Position numbers and translations under genes: made by a program. Under the pieces are notes generated by a model. The model was not told where the DNA came from, did not search any database, and saw only the letters and a list, made by a program, of their open reading frames with translations. This document shows, one piece after another, positions 37,065-47,272 of a stretch of DNA of 64,000 nt. This DNA comes from Chloroflexota bacterium (GTDB lineage: Bacteria; Chloroflexota; Dehalococcoidia; UBA2979), in assembly GCA_016875635.1 (NCBI GenBank), contig VGPD01000008.1, positions 1 to 64,000 on the forward strand, given 5' to 3'. Positions within the stretch are counted from its first letter, which is position 1; every line of letters begins with the position of its first letter.

Positions 37065-39446
37065 TTAGTCGATGCGCACGCGTCGGAGCCGGAGGCTGTT
37101 CGTCATCACGCTGACGCTGGAGAACGCCATCGCGGCCGCGGCGACGATCGGGTTGAGGAAGCCGCGCGCGCCGAAGACCGGACGCAGCACCGCCGGCACC
37201 GCGGCGCCGCTGAGGAGCCACTCGAAGAGCATGTAGCCCGCCCCGGCCGCGACCGGGATCAGCACGACGTTGTACCCGAACGCCCACACCAGGTTCTGGC
37301 GCATCACGCGCATCGTCGCGCGGCTCACCTCGATCGCGCGTGAGACGGCGCCGAGGTCGGCGCGCATCAAGGTGACAGAGGCGGTTTCCATCGCGACGTC
37401 CGTGCCGCCGCCGATCGCGATCCCGACGTCCGCGGCAGCGAGCGCCGGGGCGTCGTTGATGCCGTCGCCGACCATCGCCACCACGCGGCCCTCCGCCTGC
37501 AACGCGCGCACAACTTCGGCTTTCCCCTCGGGGCGGACATCGTCTTCGACGCGGTCGATGCCCGCCTCGGCCGCGATGGCGCGCGCGGTCGCGACGCCGT
37601 CGCCGGTGAGCATCACCACCTCGACGCCGGTTGCCCGCAGCCGGGCGATCGCGTCGACGGCGCCGACGCGCAACCGATCCGCCACCGTGATCACGCCGGC
37701 CGGGCGGCCGTCCACCGCGACGCGGATCGCCGTCGCGCCTCCGCGCGCCGCCTGTTCCACGAGGAAATCGAGGCGCATGCCGCCACGCGTCGTGCCGTCC
37801 ACGCCCGACGCGCGCAGCAGATCGGCATTCCCGACAAGCACCGTCCGCGTCACTCCGTCCAGCGACACACCGGCCTCAATCCCCAGACCGGGCACCGCGC
37901 GAAACGTGAGCGGCCAGTCGAGCGTGAGCCCTCGACGCTCGGCCTCGGCGACGACCGCACCCGCGTACGGGTGCTCGCTGCCGCGCTCGGCCGAGGCGAC
38001 GAGGCGGAGCAGGGCGGCCTCGTCCACGGGCGCTTCCGGTACGAGCTCGATGGCGGTCACGACCGGGCGCCCTTCAGTGATCGTCCCGGTCTTATCAAAG
38101 ACGACGGTGTCGATCCGCCGCGCGTCCTCCAGCGCCTGCGCGTTGCGGACGAGGACACCCGCGCGGGCCGCGCGGCCGAGGCCGACCATCACGGCGGTCG
38201 GCGTCGCGAGGCCGAGGGCGCACGGGCAGGCGATGATGAGCACCGTCACAGCGTTCAGGATCCCGAGCGTCAACGAAGGCTCGGGGCCCAGTGCCCACCA
38301 GCCGAGTAACGTCGCCGCCGCGATCACGAAGACCACCGGCACGAAGACCGCCGCCACTCGGTCCGCCAGCGCCTGCACGGGCGCCTTCGACGTCTGCGCC
38401 TCCTCAACCAGCCGGACGATGCGGGCGAGCGCCGAGTCGGCGCCGACCGCCGTCGCGCGCACGCGCAGCAGGCCAGTCGTGTTCATCGTCGCGCCGAAGA
38501 CGGGGTCGCCCGGCGTCTTCGCGACCGGCAGCGACTCGCCCGTCAGCATCGACTCGTCGACCGCCGACGAGCCCTCGACCACTTCTCCGTCGACCGGCAG
38601 TTGCTCGCTCGGCCGCACGAGCACGATGTCTCCGGGCTGGACAGCGCGCGCGGGGATCTCGAACTCCTGGCCTCCTTCGAGGACGCGCGCCGTCTGCGGC
38701 CGCAGCGCGAGCAGCGCGCGGATCGCCTCGGAGGTCTGCCCTTTGGCGCGCGCCTCCAGCCAGCGGCCGAGCAGGACGAAGCCGACGATCGCAGTCGCGG
38801 TGTCGTAATAGACGGAGAGGCCGATGCCGCCCGCGGCGACGATGTCCGGCGCGAACGTCACGACTGTGGAATAGATGAACGCCGTGAGCGTGCCGACGGC
38901 GATGAGCGTGTTCATATCGCTCGAACCGTGCCGCCCGACCTTCCAGGCGGCGCGCAGGATCGGCCACGCCGCCCAGGTCACCACCGGCAACGCAGCGATG
39001 AACTGAAGACCATTAGTGAGGTCGAGCGAGACATCGTGGATCCAGTGCCAGCCGAACCAGGTGACGCCGTAGGTGTGGATGACCATCCACGTCATCAGCC
39101 CGGCCGCGATCACCAGCGAGACCGCCGCCCGCCGCGCGAGGTCCACCGACTCGCGCGCACGCTCCGCCTCCAGCGTGTGGCGCGCGGCATCCTCGTCCTC
39201 GCCCGCGTCCGGCATGCGCAGGTCGTACCCCGCTCGGTCGACCGCAACACGCAGCGCCTCGACGTCCACGCCTGCCGGGGCGTCCACCGTCGCCTGCTCC
39301 GTGGCCAGATTCACGGACGCCGCCGCCACACCCTCGACGCTTGTCAGAGCGCGCTCGACCCGACGCACGCAGGAGGCGCACGTCATCCCGCGCACGCCGA
39401 AGCGCAGGCGCTCGGCCGATGACGGCGGTGGGGAAACGGTGGTCAT
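37065..39446 (-). CDS. copA: Copper-translocating P-type ATPase
   Basis: N-terminal [37 protein letters not shown] (CPC), [20 protein letters not shown]. Confidence 0.95.
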   Translation of the reverse strand: MTTVSPPPSSAERLRFGVRGMTCASCVRRVERALTSVEGVAAASVNLATEQATVDAPAGVDVEALRVAVDRAGYDLRMPDAGEDEDAARHTLEAERARESVDLARRAAVSLVIAAGLMTWMVIHTYGVTWFGWHWIHDVSLDLTNGLQFIAALPVVTWAAWPILRAAWKVGRHGSSDMNTLIAVGTLTAFIYSTVVTFAPDIVAAGGIGLSVYYDTATAIVGFVLLGRWLEARAKGQTSEAIRALLALRPQTARVLEGGQEFEIPARAVQPGDIVLVRPSEQLPVDGEVVEGSSAVDESMLTGESLPVAKTPGDPVFGATMNTTGLLRVRATAVGADSALARIVRLVEEAQTSKAPVQALADRVAAVFVPVVFVIAAATLLGWWALGPEPSLTLGILNAVTVLIIACPCALGLATPTAVMVGLGRAARAGVLVRNAQALEDARRIDTVVFDKTGTITEGRPVVTAIELVPEAPVDEAALLRLVASAERGSEHPYAGAVVAEAERRGLTLDWPLTFRAVPGLGIEAGVSLDGVTRTVLVGNADLLRASGVDGTTRGGMRLDFLVEQAARGGATAIRVAVDGRPAGVITVADRLRVGAVDAIARLRATGVEVVMLTGDGVATARAIAAEAGIDRVEDDVRPEGKAEVVRALQAEGRVVAMVGDGINDAPALAAADVGIAIGGGTDVAMETASVTLMRADLGAVSRAIEVSRATMRVMRQNLVWAFGYNVVLIPVAAGAGYMLFEWLLSGAAVPAVLRPVFGARGFLNPIVAAAAMAFSSVSVMTNSLRLRRVRID

Positions 39447-39460
39447 GGGGTGCCTCTCGG

Positions 39461-39727
39461 CTACTTGTTCGCGAGGCGGTACAGCTCGACGAGCTCACCG
39501 AAGACATGCTCGGTGTCGCCGCCCCGCACGGCGTCCGCGACGCAATGATGTAGATGCCCGTCCAGCATCTTCGCCTCCATCTTCTCGATGGCGCGGCGGA
39601 CGGCGAACGCCTGCTTCATGACGTCCACGCAGTACTGGTCTTCCTCGATCATCTTCCGGACGCCCTGCAGGTGGCCGTCGATGTAGTTGAGGCGCTTGAG
39701 GACATCGGCCCGCGTGTCTGCGTCCAT
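39461..39727 (-). CDS. csoR: CsoR-family metal-sensing transcriptional repressor
   Basis: [54 protein letters not shown]; Cys/His/Cys ligands. Confidence 0.92.
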   Translation of the reverse strand: MDADTRADVLKRLNYIDGHLQGVRKMIEEDQYCVDVMKQAFAVRRAIEKMEAKMLDGHLHHCVADAVRGGDTEHVFGELVELYRLANK

Positions 39728-39751
39728 CGAGTGGCTCCCTTGCCGGACCCG

Positions 39752-40315
39752 CTAGCGACGCAAGGCCATCGCGGCTTCCATCGGCTGCCCCCACGACATC
39801 ATGACCGTCTGGACGTCGATCACGTCGTAGCCATCGAGCGCGCGCAGGCGCGCGCCCGCGTCCGGCGCAACGAGCACATGGTGATTGCAGCAGGCGTGCG
39901 GTGTCTGCTCAGCGCGTGACCGGTCGTAATGGAAGACCTCGGTGGTCGAGCCACAGGGGCAGGAGTACGTTACGTCCGCCCCGGCCGCCGAGGCCTGCGG
40001 ACGGTATGTCGGGACAAACGCGCGCTTCGCCGGTGCGCCGCCCGCCATCGGGAGCATCGTGACGTTCGTCCCGCCGGATGCCATTCCGCCACCGGTGGGT
40101 GCATCCTCCGGCGCGCCGAGCGGGTAGCCCTCGCCAGCGAGGGCCGCCGCAACGACGTCGAATGCCGCGCCGGAAGGGACATCGAGGCGGAACGACCGGG
40201 ATTCCGGGTCGCCCTCGATGAAACGGACGCCGGCGACCCCGCTGGCGGCGGTTTTGATGGTGGCGATGCAGTGGTCGCAGGTGATGTCGGGGGCGTAGAG
40301 GGTCATCTGAGGCAT
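39752..40315 (-). CDS. HMA-domain protein fused to a Cys/His-rich C-terminal region
   Basis: MPQMTLYAPDITCDHCIATIKTAASGVAGV (HMA-like CxxC) plus TYSCPCGSTTEVFHYDRSRAEQTPHACCNHHVLVAPDAG; first gene of the copper operon. Confidence 0.75.
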   Translation of the reverse strand: MPQMTLYAPDITCDHCIATIKTAASGVAGVRFIEGDPESRSFRLDVPSGAAFDVVAAALAGEGYPLGAPEDAPTGGGMASGGTNVTMLPMAGGAPAKRAFVPTYRPQASAAGADVTYSCPCGSTTEVFHYDRSRAEQTPHACCNHHVLVAPDAGARLRALDGYDVIDVQTVMMSWGQPMEAAMALRR

Positions 40316-40339
40316 GGCAGGCTCCTTACGCCCGGTAGT

Positions 40340-40360
40340 ATACCCCTACCCAGGGGGTAT
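40340..40360. promoter_or_regulatory. CsoR-type copper operator palindrome
   Basis: atacccc tacccag ggggtat, a perfect GC-rich palindrome matching the TACCCC..GGGGTA CsoR-site pattern; 25 bp upstream of the HMA-fusion gene. Confidence 0.75.
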
Positions 40361-40429
40361 GGGTATTGGTGCGGCAGACCCAGGCAGCACGCGGTACAGT
40401 GCCGCACCGGCGGTAGCGAGGACAGCACG

Positions 40430-41704
40430 ATGGCGATTGAGGCGCAGCCCGAGCCGTCCGCGACGCCCTCCGGCGCGCCGGCCCCGGCGAAGCGACCGCG
40501 CACGAACGCGTTCGAGTCCCTCCGGAACCGCGATTTTCGCCTCCTCACGCTCAGCACGATCTCGCTCGGCTTCGGCCAGTGGGGCCAGCAGATCGCGCTC
40601 GGCTGGCTGGTCTTCGTGCTCACGAACTCCGCCGTCCAGCTGGCGAACGTCGCCTTCATCGGGGGCGTGCTCTCGCTCTTCCTCATGCCGGTTGGCGGGA
40701 TCGTCGCGGATCGGTATCCGAGGCGCACGGTCATCATCCTGGCCACGCTCGCGGACACGGCGCAGGCCGCCGCCGTCGCCATCCTGGTGCTCAGCGGGCA
40801 TGTGCAGGTCTGGCATGTGTACGCGTTCAGCCTGCTCACTGCTCTGACGACTGCGATGAACCAGCCGGCAAGGCAGGCGTTCGTGGGCGACCTCATGACC
40901 CCGGCGACTCTGCCCAACGCCATCGCGATGAACTCGATCGCTCAGAACATCTCCCGCATCGTCGGCCCCTCGCTCGCCGGCATCCTCACGGCGGCCTCGC
41001 TGGCATCGCCGTTCATCTTCGTCGCCGCAATGCGAGGGCTCGCGTGCGTCAACACCGTGATGATGCATCCGCCACGCGCGCATGTGGCCGCCCGCCCGGC
41101 CCGCAATCCCCTGCGCGAGATCCTCGAAGGGTTCCGGTACATCCTCGCCGAACCGCGGACCCGTGTGCTCCTCGCCGTGAACACACTGCCCGCGCTGCTG
41201 ATCTACCCGTACATCTCCTTCATGCCGCTATTCGCCCGAGAGGAACTCGGGCACGGCTCAGGGACGTACGGGCTGCTCGTCTCCGGGATCGGCATCGGGT
41301 CGATCTTCGGGCTGCTCGGCCTCGCCTTCATCGGAGACCGTCTTCGGCGCGGGGGGATGCTGACGCTCGGCGGGCTGATCGTCTATGTGATGCTGGTGAT
41401 GACGTTCACGCAGACGCGGGAGCTCTGGCAGTCGATGGCTGTGCTGATCACGGCGGGCGTGATCCACGGATTCTGCCTAGCACTGAGCAACACGCTCTTC
41501 CAGACCTCGCTGCGCCCGGAGATGCAAGGGCGCGGCATGGCGGCGTGGCAGATGGGCTTCGGCCTCACACCCTTCGGCACGCTGGTGATGGGGCATCTGA
41601 TCAACCAGTACGGCATCCGGTCCGCCGAACTCGGCTTCTTCGCCGTCTGCCTAGCCTGTTTTCTCCTGATCCTCGGCTTCAACCGGGCCATCCGGCGCGC
41701 CTAG
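40430..41704 (+). CDS. MFS transporter
   Basis: FESLRNRDFRLLTLSTISLGFGQWGQQIALGWLVFVLTNSAVQLA...GGIVADRYPRRTVII; 12-TM, EntS-like. Confidence 0.92.
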   Translation: MAIEAQPEPSATPSGAPAPAKRPRTNAFESLRNRDFRLLTLSTISLGFGQWGQQIALGWLVFVLTNSAVQLANVAFIGGVLSLFLMPVGGIVADRYPRRTVIILATLADTAQAAAVAILVLSGHVQVWHVYAFSLLTALTTAMNQPARQAFVGDLMTPATLPNAIAMNSIAQNISRIVGPSLAGILTAASLASPFIFVAAMRGLACVNTVMMHPPRAHVAARPARNPLREILEGFRYILAEPRTRVLLAVNTLPALLIYPYISFMPLFAREELGHGSGTYGLLVSGIGIGSIFGLLGLAFIGDRLRRGGMLTLGGLIVYVMLVMTFTQTRELWQSMAVLITAGVIHGFCLALSNTLFQTSLRPEMQGRGMAAWQMGFGLTPFGTLVMGHLINQYGIRSAELGFFAVCLACFLLILGFNRAIRRA

Positions 41705-41757
41705 CGCCGACTCTCGAACTGCGCCCTACGATCGATGGCCACGATGGCACCCCGCAC

Positions 41758-42438
41758 ATGACGAGCGAGACCGATATGAACTTCGCACACGGCGTCTGGC
41801 ATCCCGGCGGCGACCGCCCGCTGCCCACGATCATCGCCTTCCACGGGCACGGGGCGCACGGACAGGACCTGATGGGCCTCGCCCCGTTCCTCGGCGGCGG
41901 GCGCTCGCTCCTGCTCTTCCCCGAGGCGCAGTACGTCCTGCAGCCCGGCACGCTCTCCTACACCTGGTTCAACACCAGCGGCGACCTCCGCCGCAGCCCC
42001 GAGGAGTTCGAGCGCATCGTCAGTCTGCTCCACGAGTTCATCGAGGTGGCGTTGCCGCGCTATGGCGGCGACCCGGAGCGCGTCGCGCTCCTCGGCTTCT
42101 CACAGGGTGGCAGCATCGCCTACCGACTCGGACTCGCCGAGCCGCAGCGATGGCAGGGCGTCGCGGCGCTCTCCACCTGGCTCCCCGAGGAGGCCGAGGC
42201 CGCCGGCCACGCCGCCGACCCGGCGGCGGTCGCCGCGCTCCCGCTGCTCATCCAGCACGGCACGCAGGATCCGATGGTCGGCCTCGACCGCGCCCGCGAC
42301 TCGAAGACGCGCCTGGAGGCGCTGGGGGCGAAGCCGGACTACCGCGAGTACCCGATGGCGCACCAGATCGGGAACGAGAGCCTGCGCGACCTCGCACTCT
42401 GGAGCCAGCAGGTCCTCGACGTCACGCCCGAGCAGTAG
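41758..42438 (+). CDS. Phospholipase/carboxylesterase family hydrolase
   Basis: IIAFHGHGAHGQDLMGLAPFL, VALLGFSQGGSIAYRLGL, PLLIQHGTQDPMVGLDRARDSKTRLEALG. Confidence 0.9.
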   Translation: MTSETDMNFAHGVWHPGGDRPLPTIIAFHGHGAHGQDLMGLAPFLGGGRSLLLFPEAQYVLQPGTLSYTWFNTSGDLRRSPEEFERIVSLLHEFIEVALPRYGGDPERVALLGFSQGGSIAYRLGLAEPQRWQGVAALSTWLPEEAEAAGHAADPAAVAALPLLIQHGTQDPMVGLDRARDSKTRLEALGAKPDYREYPMAHQIGNESLRDLALWSQQVLDVTPEQ

Positions 42439-42531
42439 CAGAGAAGTAGCAGCGGCGCGCCGCGCCGCGATCCGGTAGCATCGCGCGGCCTCGACACACT
42501 CGACCAGTGCGAGGACACGAAGGGAACTGAC

Positions 42532-43476
42532 ATGACCACGTCTGCTTCGCGGTTCGCGAACTACCTCGAAGAGATGCGCGCCTGCGCCGAGGCGATCAGC
42601 CTGAAGCCGCGCGAGTTCGTGCAGCCGGCGGACCACCACGTCACGCTGAACGGCATCGGCTTCCACTACGTCGACTGGGGGAACCCGCACCTGCCGCCAC
42701 TGGTGCTGCTCCACGGCGGCGCCCTGACAGCGCACACCTGGGACATGGCCGCTCTGCTCCTGCGTGACCGCTACCACGTGATCGCCCCCGACCAGCGAGG
42801 CCACGGCGACACCGGATGGACGCCCGAGTCGCAGGCAAACGAAGACAACGGCGACCTGATGCTGCGCGACACCGAGGCGTTCATCGAGCACCTCGGCTTC
42901 CCGAGCGTCATCCTCTGCGGCATGTCGATGGGCGGCCAGAACTCGATCCGCTACACTGCGCGCCACCCGGGACGGGTGTCGCGCCTGATCATCGTGGACA
43001 TCGCCCCCGTCACGATGCAGGAAGGCCAGATCGAGATGGAGGCGTTCCGCGTTGAGACGGAGACGATGAGCCGCTTCGAGGACTTCCTGGAGCGTGCGGT
43101 CAAGTTCAACCCGCAGCGCAAGCCGGCCCACCTGAAGTACAGCCTGCTGCACTCGCTCAAGCAGACCGCTGAAGGGTGGACATGGAAGCAGGCACACCGC
43201 GGGGCACCGGCGCAGGTGGACGAGGCTGCGATGAAGGCCGCCGCGCAGCAGCGCAGCGAGGCGCTCTGGGCCGATGTCCGCGCGATCACGACGCCGACGC
43301 TCCTCATGCGCGGCTCGATCTCGAAGATCCTCGCACCGGAGGTCGCCGCCGAGGTGGTGAAGACCATGAAGGACACGGAACTCGTCGTGATCGAGGGCGC
43401 AGGCCACTCTGTGCAGGGCGACCAGCCCGCCGCGTTCGCGCGCGAGGCGATGGCCTGGCTGGACCGCCGCGCCTAG
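42532..43476 (+). CDS. Alpha/beta fold hydrolase
   Basis: LVLLHGGALTAHTWDMAALLLRDRYHVIAPDQRGHGDT, VILCGMSMGGQNSIRY, VIEGAGHSVQGDQP. Confidence 0.94.
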   Translation: MTTSASRFANYLEEMRACAEAISLKPREFVQPADHHVTLNGIGFHYVDWGNPHLPPLVLLHGGALTAHTWDMAALLLRDRYHVIAPDQRGHGDTGWTPESQANEDNGDLMLRDTEAFIEHLGFPSVILCGMSMGGQNSIRYTARHPGRVSRLIIVDIAPVTMQEGQIEMEAFRVETETMSRFEDFLERAVKFNPQRKPAHLKYSLLHSLKQTAEGWTWKQAHRGAPAQVDEAAMKAAAQQRSEALWADVRAITTPTLLMRGSISKILAPEVAAEVVKTMKDTELVVIEGAGHSVQGDQPAAFAREAMAWLDRRA

Positions 43477-43482
43477 CGCTCG

Positions 43483-44721
43483 CTAGAACCCCTCGGGCGT
43501 ATGCGGTGCGTACGCCGTCGCGAAGATCGCGTCGGCGCGCCGAACTGCGGCCGCGTCGCCCGAGAGCATCCCGGCGCGCTCGATCCGCGTCGCGGAGCGG
43601 AACACCGTCAGCAGCGACGCCAGCGCGTTGACCGACAGGTCGAGGTCGGCGGTTCCCGCTGCGGTGGTAACGCGCGACTGCTCGCCGTCCGTCTCGAATC
43701 GCCAGACGCCGTCGTTCCACGGCGCGAGGTCATCGTGGACGCGGAGCGTCAGCGCGCCGGCATCGCTGTAGGGGCGTGCCTCAAGGGCGCGCGGGATATC
43801 GACGACCCGCACCCACATCGCGTCCCCGGTGGCGCGCCGCAACTCGCGCGGCTCGAGCAGGAGGTCCTGGAGCGGATCGTCCGGCTCCACCTGCCCGAAT
43901 CGAGCGCGCAGCACCAGGTCGTGAGCGCGGAGGTACTGCCACAGTGCGCGACGGGCGTCGAGGTCGAGCGCGAAGAAGCCGCATACTTCCATCTGCTGGT
44001 CGGGGCCCGGCTCACCGGTCTGGTGGTGTTCCTTCGCGGTGTACTCGATGAAGCGGCGCGCCCGGCCCGCAGCGTCCTCGGCCACCGCCACGCGATGGCC
44101 CTTCCGTTGCGCCTCCCACCACAGGTACTCCCAGCGGGCTGCATCGCGCATCGGGACGAGGTTGCGGGGCGTCGCCCACTCCTCGTGAATGCGCTCAACA
44201 ACGGCGCGATCGTCCGGCGATGACTGGTCGATCAAGCGCACCTCACCGTCCCAGGTGAATTCCTCGCGTGACGCGACGAACCGGGGATCAACGTTGTACG
44301 AGATGTATTCAGAGCCACGTCCGTAACCGAAGCGCTGGTAGATCGCGCCCATCGAGGCCCACAGAATCACGGCCGGCTCACCGCGCTCCCGGTGGACCTC
44401 CATCGCCCGCGCCATTAGGCGCCGGAGGTACCCGCGACGGCGGAACTGCGGGTAGGTGCCCACCATCGTGACGCCGGGTATCGAGGTCGGACGCCCGTTG
44501 AGGCGCACCTGCCACGGCACCCACGCGTACGTCGTGGTGACCTTGCCGTCCACGAAGACGCCGAGGCGACACTCGGCCGGCAGAGGCGAGGGCATCGTCG
44601 CGTATGCGCGGGCCTCCTCAGGCGAAGAAGCGAACACGTAGTGCGGCACCGCGTCGAACGCAGGGAGCTCCGCCTCCGTCGCGGCGCGGATCTCGATCTC
44701 GCGCGGGCGACGCTCCGGCAC
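43483..44721 (-). CDS. GNAT family N-acetyltransferase (Eis-like)
   Basis: IRAATEAELPAFDAVPHYVF...LNGRPTSIPGVTMVGTYPQFRRRGYLRRLMARAMEVHRERGEPAVILWASMGAIYQRFGYG; GTG start assumed at 44721. Confidence 0.9.
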   Translation of the reverse strand: MPERRPREIEIRAATEAELPAFDAVPHYVFASSPEEARAYATMPSPLPAECRLGVFVDGKVTTTYAWVPWQVRLNGRPTSIPGVTMVGTYPQFRRRGYLRRLMARAMEVHRERGEPAVILWASMGAIYQRFGYGRGSEYISYNVDPRFVASREEFTWDGEVRLIDQSSPDDRAVVERIHEEWATPRNLVPMRDAARWEYLWWEAQRKGHRVAVAEDAAGRARRFIEYTAKEHHQTGEPGPDQQMEVCGFFALDLDARRALWQYLRAHDLVLRARFGQVEPDDPLQDLLLEPRELRRATGDAMWVRVVDIPRALEARPYSDAGALTLRVHDDLAPWNDGVWRFETDGEQSRVTTAAGTADLDLSVNALASLLTVFRSATRIERAGMLSGDAAAVRRADAIFATAYAPHTPEGF

Positions 44722-47228
44722 TACGTCCGCCGTGCCGCGAGGGCCTCGGCGACTCCGGGCTCGCTCCACACGACGCCCTGCGCGCGCAGTCCGGCGATCT
44801 GCTCGGCGGTGTAGCCGAGTTCCACGAGCAGCGCGTCCGTGTGCTCACCGGATGCCGGCCCGGGGCCGAGCCGGACAGGCGTCCGGCGCATGCGGACGAC
44901 CGGGCCGTGCCGCCGGTAGGCGCCCAACGAGAGGTGCTCCACCGTCGTCGTGTACTCGTTCACCTTCATCTGCTCGTCGCGGAAGAAGAACTCGGGGGGC
45001 GTCGGGCCGTCCGCGCGCACGCAGCCGATGCCCGCCACCGTCAGCAGTTTCTCCCACTCGTCCGCCGTGTCCGTGCGGAACATCTCCGCGAGCAGGCGGG
45101 TGAGCGCCTCGGCGTTCGCCTCGCGCGCGACCCGCGTGTTGAAGCGCGAGTCGACGGCCAGCTCCGGACTGCCGATGCGGCGACAGAACCGCACCCACTC
45201 CTTCTCCAGCAGCATGCCGAGGAAGACCCAGCCCTCTTTGCACTCGTACAGCCGGTAGAGCGGGCCGGTGCCATGCAACCCTTCGTCGATCGCCGGGCGC
45301 GGCTCACGGTCCTCGTACCAGAAGAAGTCGTCGGCATTCGCGTAGGCGTTCGCCCCCATCATGTCGATGAAGATCTCCTGGCCCCGGCCGGTGCGCTGCC
45401 TCGCCATCAGGCCGAGCATCGCCGTCGTCGCGACGACCGCGGAGGTGTTGGGGTCCGGGTTCACCTCGTTGGCGCGGAACAGGCGCCGTGCGCCCTCGCG
45501 GATCACCTTCATGTCATCAGACGCCGGGGGCATGCCGCCCGCCTGGTACTGCGCGCCGCCGAGGGCCGCCCCTGGGATAGGGTGCGTCGCCGGCCGGTGC
45601 GCGCCGGGGCCGTCCGGCCCGTAGCCGTTCACGTTCACGTAGACAATGTCCGGCTTGACCTGCTTCGCCTGCTCGTACGCCATGCCGAGGCGCTCCGGCA
45701 CGCCCGGCCGGAGGTTGTGCACGATGATGTCGGCCTGCGCGATCAACGCATGCACAATCGCCTGCCCCTGCTGGTCCTTCAGGTCGACCGAGATGCTCTC
45801 TTTGCCGGCGTTCGTCTTCAGCGCGCCGAGCGAGCCATTCTGCATCCACCGCCACGGATCGCCACCGACCTGTTCGATCTTGATGACGCGTGCGCCAAGG
45901 TCGGCCAGGTGCGAGCAGCCGAGCGGCGCGGCGATGATCGTTGAGAAGTCGAGCACCGTGACGCCCTCCAGCGCCGCGCGCGGCGGCTGCTGCCCGACCA
46001 GAGGCTGCCACGGCACGCGCTTCGGCTCGCTGAGGATCGACATCGTGTGCTGGCCGACCGCCGCGATTTCGCCGCGCGGGACGCCCGGCGTCTCCGTCAG
46101 CCGCGCGACCGGGCCGATCTGGCGCATCGGAGGCCGTCCATGCTTCGCCTCACCGAAGAAGCCGAGGACGGCCTCCATCACGGAGGTCGACGCCTTCAGC
46201 CGGGTGCCGCGCGGATCCTTCACCTCGATGACGTGGCCGTTCATCGCCACGTCCGGGTCGTCCAACGCCTCCTGAGTGGTGTGGTACGGGTGTGCGACCA
46301 CCCCACCGTGCTCGGTGAAGATCTCCATCCACTCGTCCGCGGTCTTCTCGCGCATGCGCGTGAGCATCCGATCGCGGAACGCCTCGCGGACTTCCTCCGT
46401 CCACATCGCCGGCGAGCCCTCGTGCTCGCCGTCGGCGTAGATGTCCATCATGTCGGCCGCGGCGACAAAGTTGTCGAACAGATGCTGGAGCAGGTTCCCC
46501 ATCTGGATCCACGTCCCGTCCTTGGTCAGGGCGGGGTGGTAGTTGATCGTCGGCATCGTGGGGACCGGTGGCGCGGGCCACTTCTCCGGCTCGCGCTCCC
46601 GCAGCGAGGACATGAGCAGCCCGCCCATGTCGTACGACATCAGCCCCTGCAACAGGCTCGTCTCCACGTACTGCCCGTAGCCGAGTCGGTCGCGCGCAAC
46701 AAGGCCCGCGAGGATCCCCGTGACCGCCGCCTGCGAGGCCGCGTGCGAGGCGACCTGGACCGCGGCGAACTGCGGGCCAGGACGTGGCGCGACGCCTGAG
46801 AACGACATCATCCGCCCGGCCTTCGCGGCGACCACCCCCTCGTAGCCCGGGTACCCCACGTACGGTCCGTACGGCCCGAAGCCCGAGATGTTGCAGTAGA
46901 CGATGCCCGGGTTGCGGTACGCGAGTACGTCGTAGTCGCAGCCGAGGTCGACCGCCGCCTGCCCCCGGAACGAAGTGACGACGACGTCCGCGGTCTCCAC
47001 GAGCTGGTTCAGCCGTTGCTGCTCGACTTCGCGCTTGAGGTCGAGTTCGACCGACCGCTTGCCGCGCAGCCACATCGGGGCCGAGGCGAGGAAGCGAAAT
47101 GGATCCCCACCGGGGCGCTCGACTTTGATGACGTCCGCGCCGAAGTCCGCCAGGACCATCGTCGCCATACCGCCCACCGGGCCGCTGGTGAGGTCAATCA
47201 CACGTATGTTATCGAGCGGTCCAGGCAT
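44721..47228 (-). CDS. CaiB/BaiF CoA-transferase, tandem two-domain fusion
   Basis: 835 aa; N-half DNIRVIDLTSGPVGGMATMVLADFGADVIKVERPGGDPFR, second half GVTVLDFSTIIAAPLGCSHLADLGARVIKIEQVGGDPWR. Confidence 0.94.
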   Translation of the reverse strand: MPGPLDNIRVIDLTSGPVGGMATMVLADFGADVIKVERPGGDPFRFLASAPMWLRGKRSVELDLKREVEQQRLNQLVETADVVVTSFRGQAAVDLGCDYDVLAYRNPGIVYCNISGFGPYGPYVGYPGYEGVVAAKAGRMMSFSGVAPRPGPQFAAVQVASHAASQAAVTGILAGLVARDRLGYGQYVETSLLQGLMSYDMGGLLMSSLREREPEKWPAPPVPTMPTINYHPALTKDGTWIQMGNLLQHLFDNFVAAADMMDIYADGEHEGSPAMWTEEVREAFRDRMLTRMREKTADEWMEIFTEHGGVVAHPYHTTQEALDDPDVAMNGHVIEVKDPRGTRLKASTSVMEAVLGFFGEAKHGRPPMRQIGPVARLTETPGVPRGEIAAVGQHTMSILSEPKRVPWQPLVGQQPPRAALEGVTVLDFSTIIAAPLGCSHLADLGARVIKIEQVGGDPWRWMQNGSLGALKTNAGKESISVDLKDQQGQAIVHALIAQADIIVHNLRPGVPERLGMAYEQAKQVKPDIVYVNVNGYGPDGPGAHRPATHPIPGAALGGAQYQAGGMPPASDDMKVIREGARRLFRANEVNPDPNTSAVVATTAMLGLMARQRTGRGQEIFIDMMGANAYANADDFFWYEDREPRPAIDEGLHGTGPLYRLYECKEGWVFLGMLLEKEWVRFCRRIGSPELAVDSRFNTRVAREANAEALTRLLAEMFRTDTADEWEKLLTVAGIGCVRADGPTPPEFFFRDEQMKVNEYTTTVEHLSLGAYRRHGPVVRMRRTPVRLGPGPASGEHTDALLVELGYTAEQIAGLRAQGVVWSEPGVAEALAARRT

Positions 47229-47272
47229 CGCAGTCTCCTCGGCGTCGCGTGCGCGGCGCAGTGTACCGGAGC

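Noticed and set aside
37270-38808. 512-aa plus-strand ORF antisense to copA
   Set aside because: Ser/Thr/Ala/Arg-rich shadow translation; copA motifs are unambiguous on the minus strand.
42100-43407. 435-aa minus-strand ORF
   Set aside because: Shadow of two plus-strand hydrolase genes.
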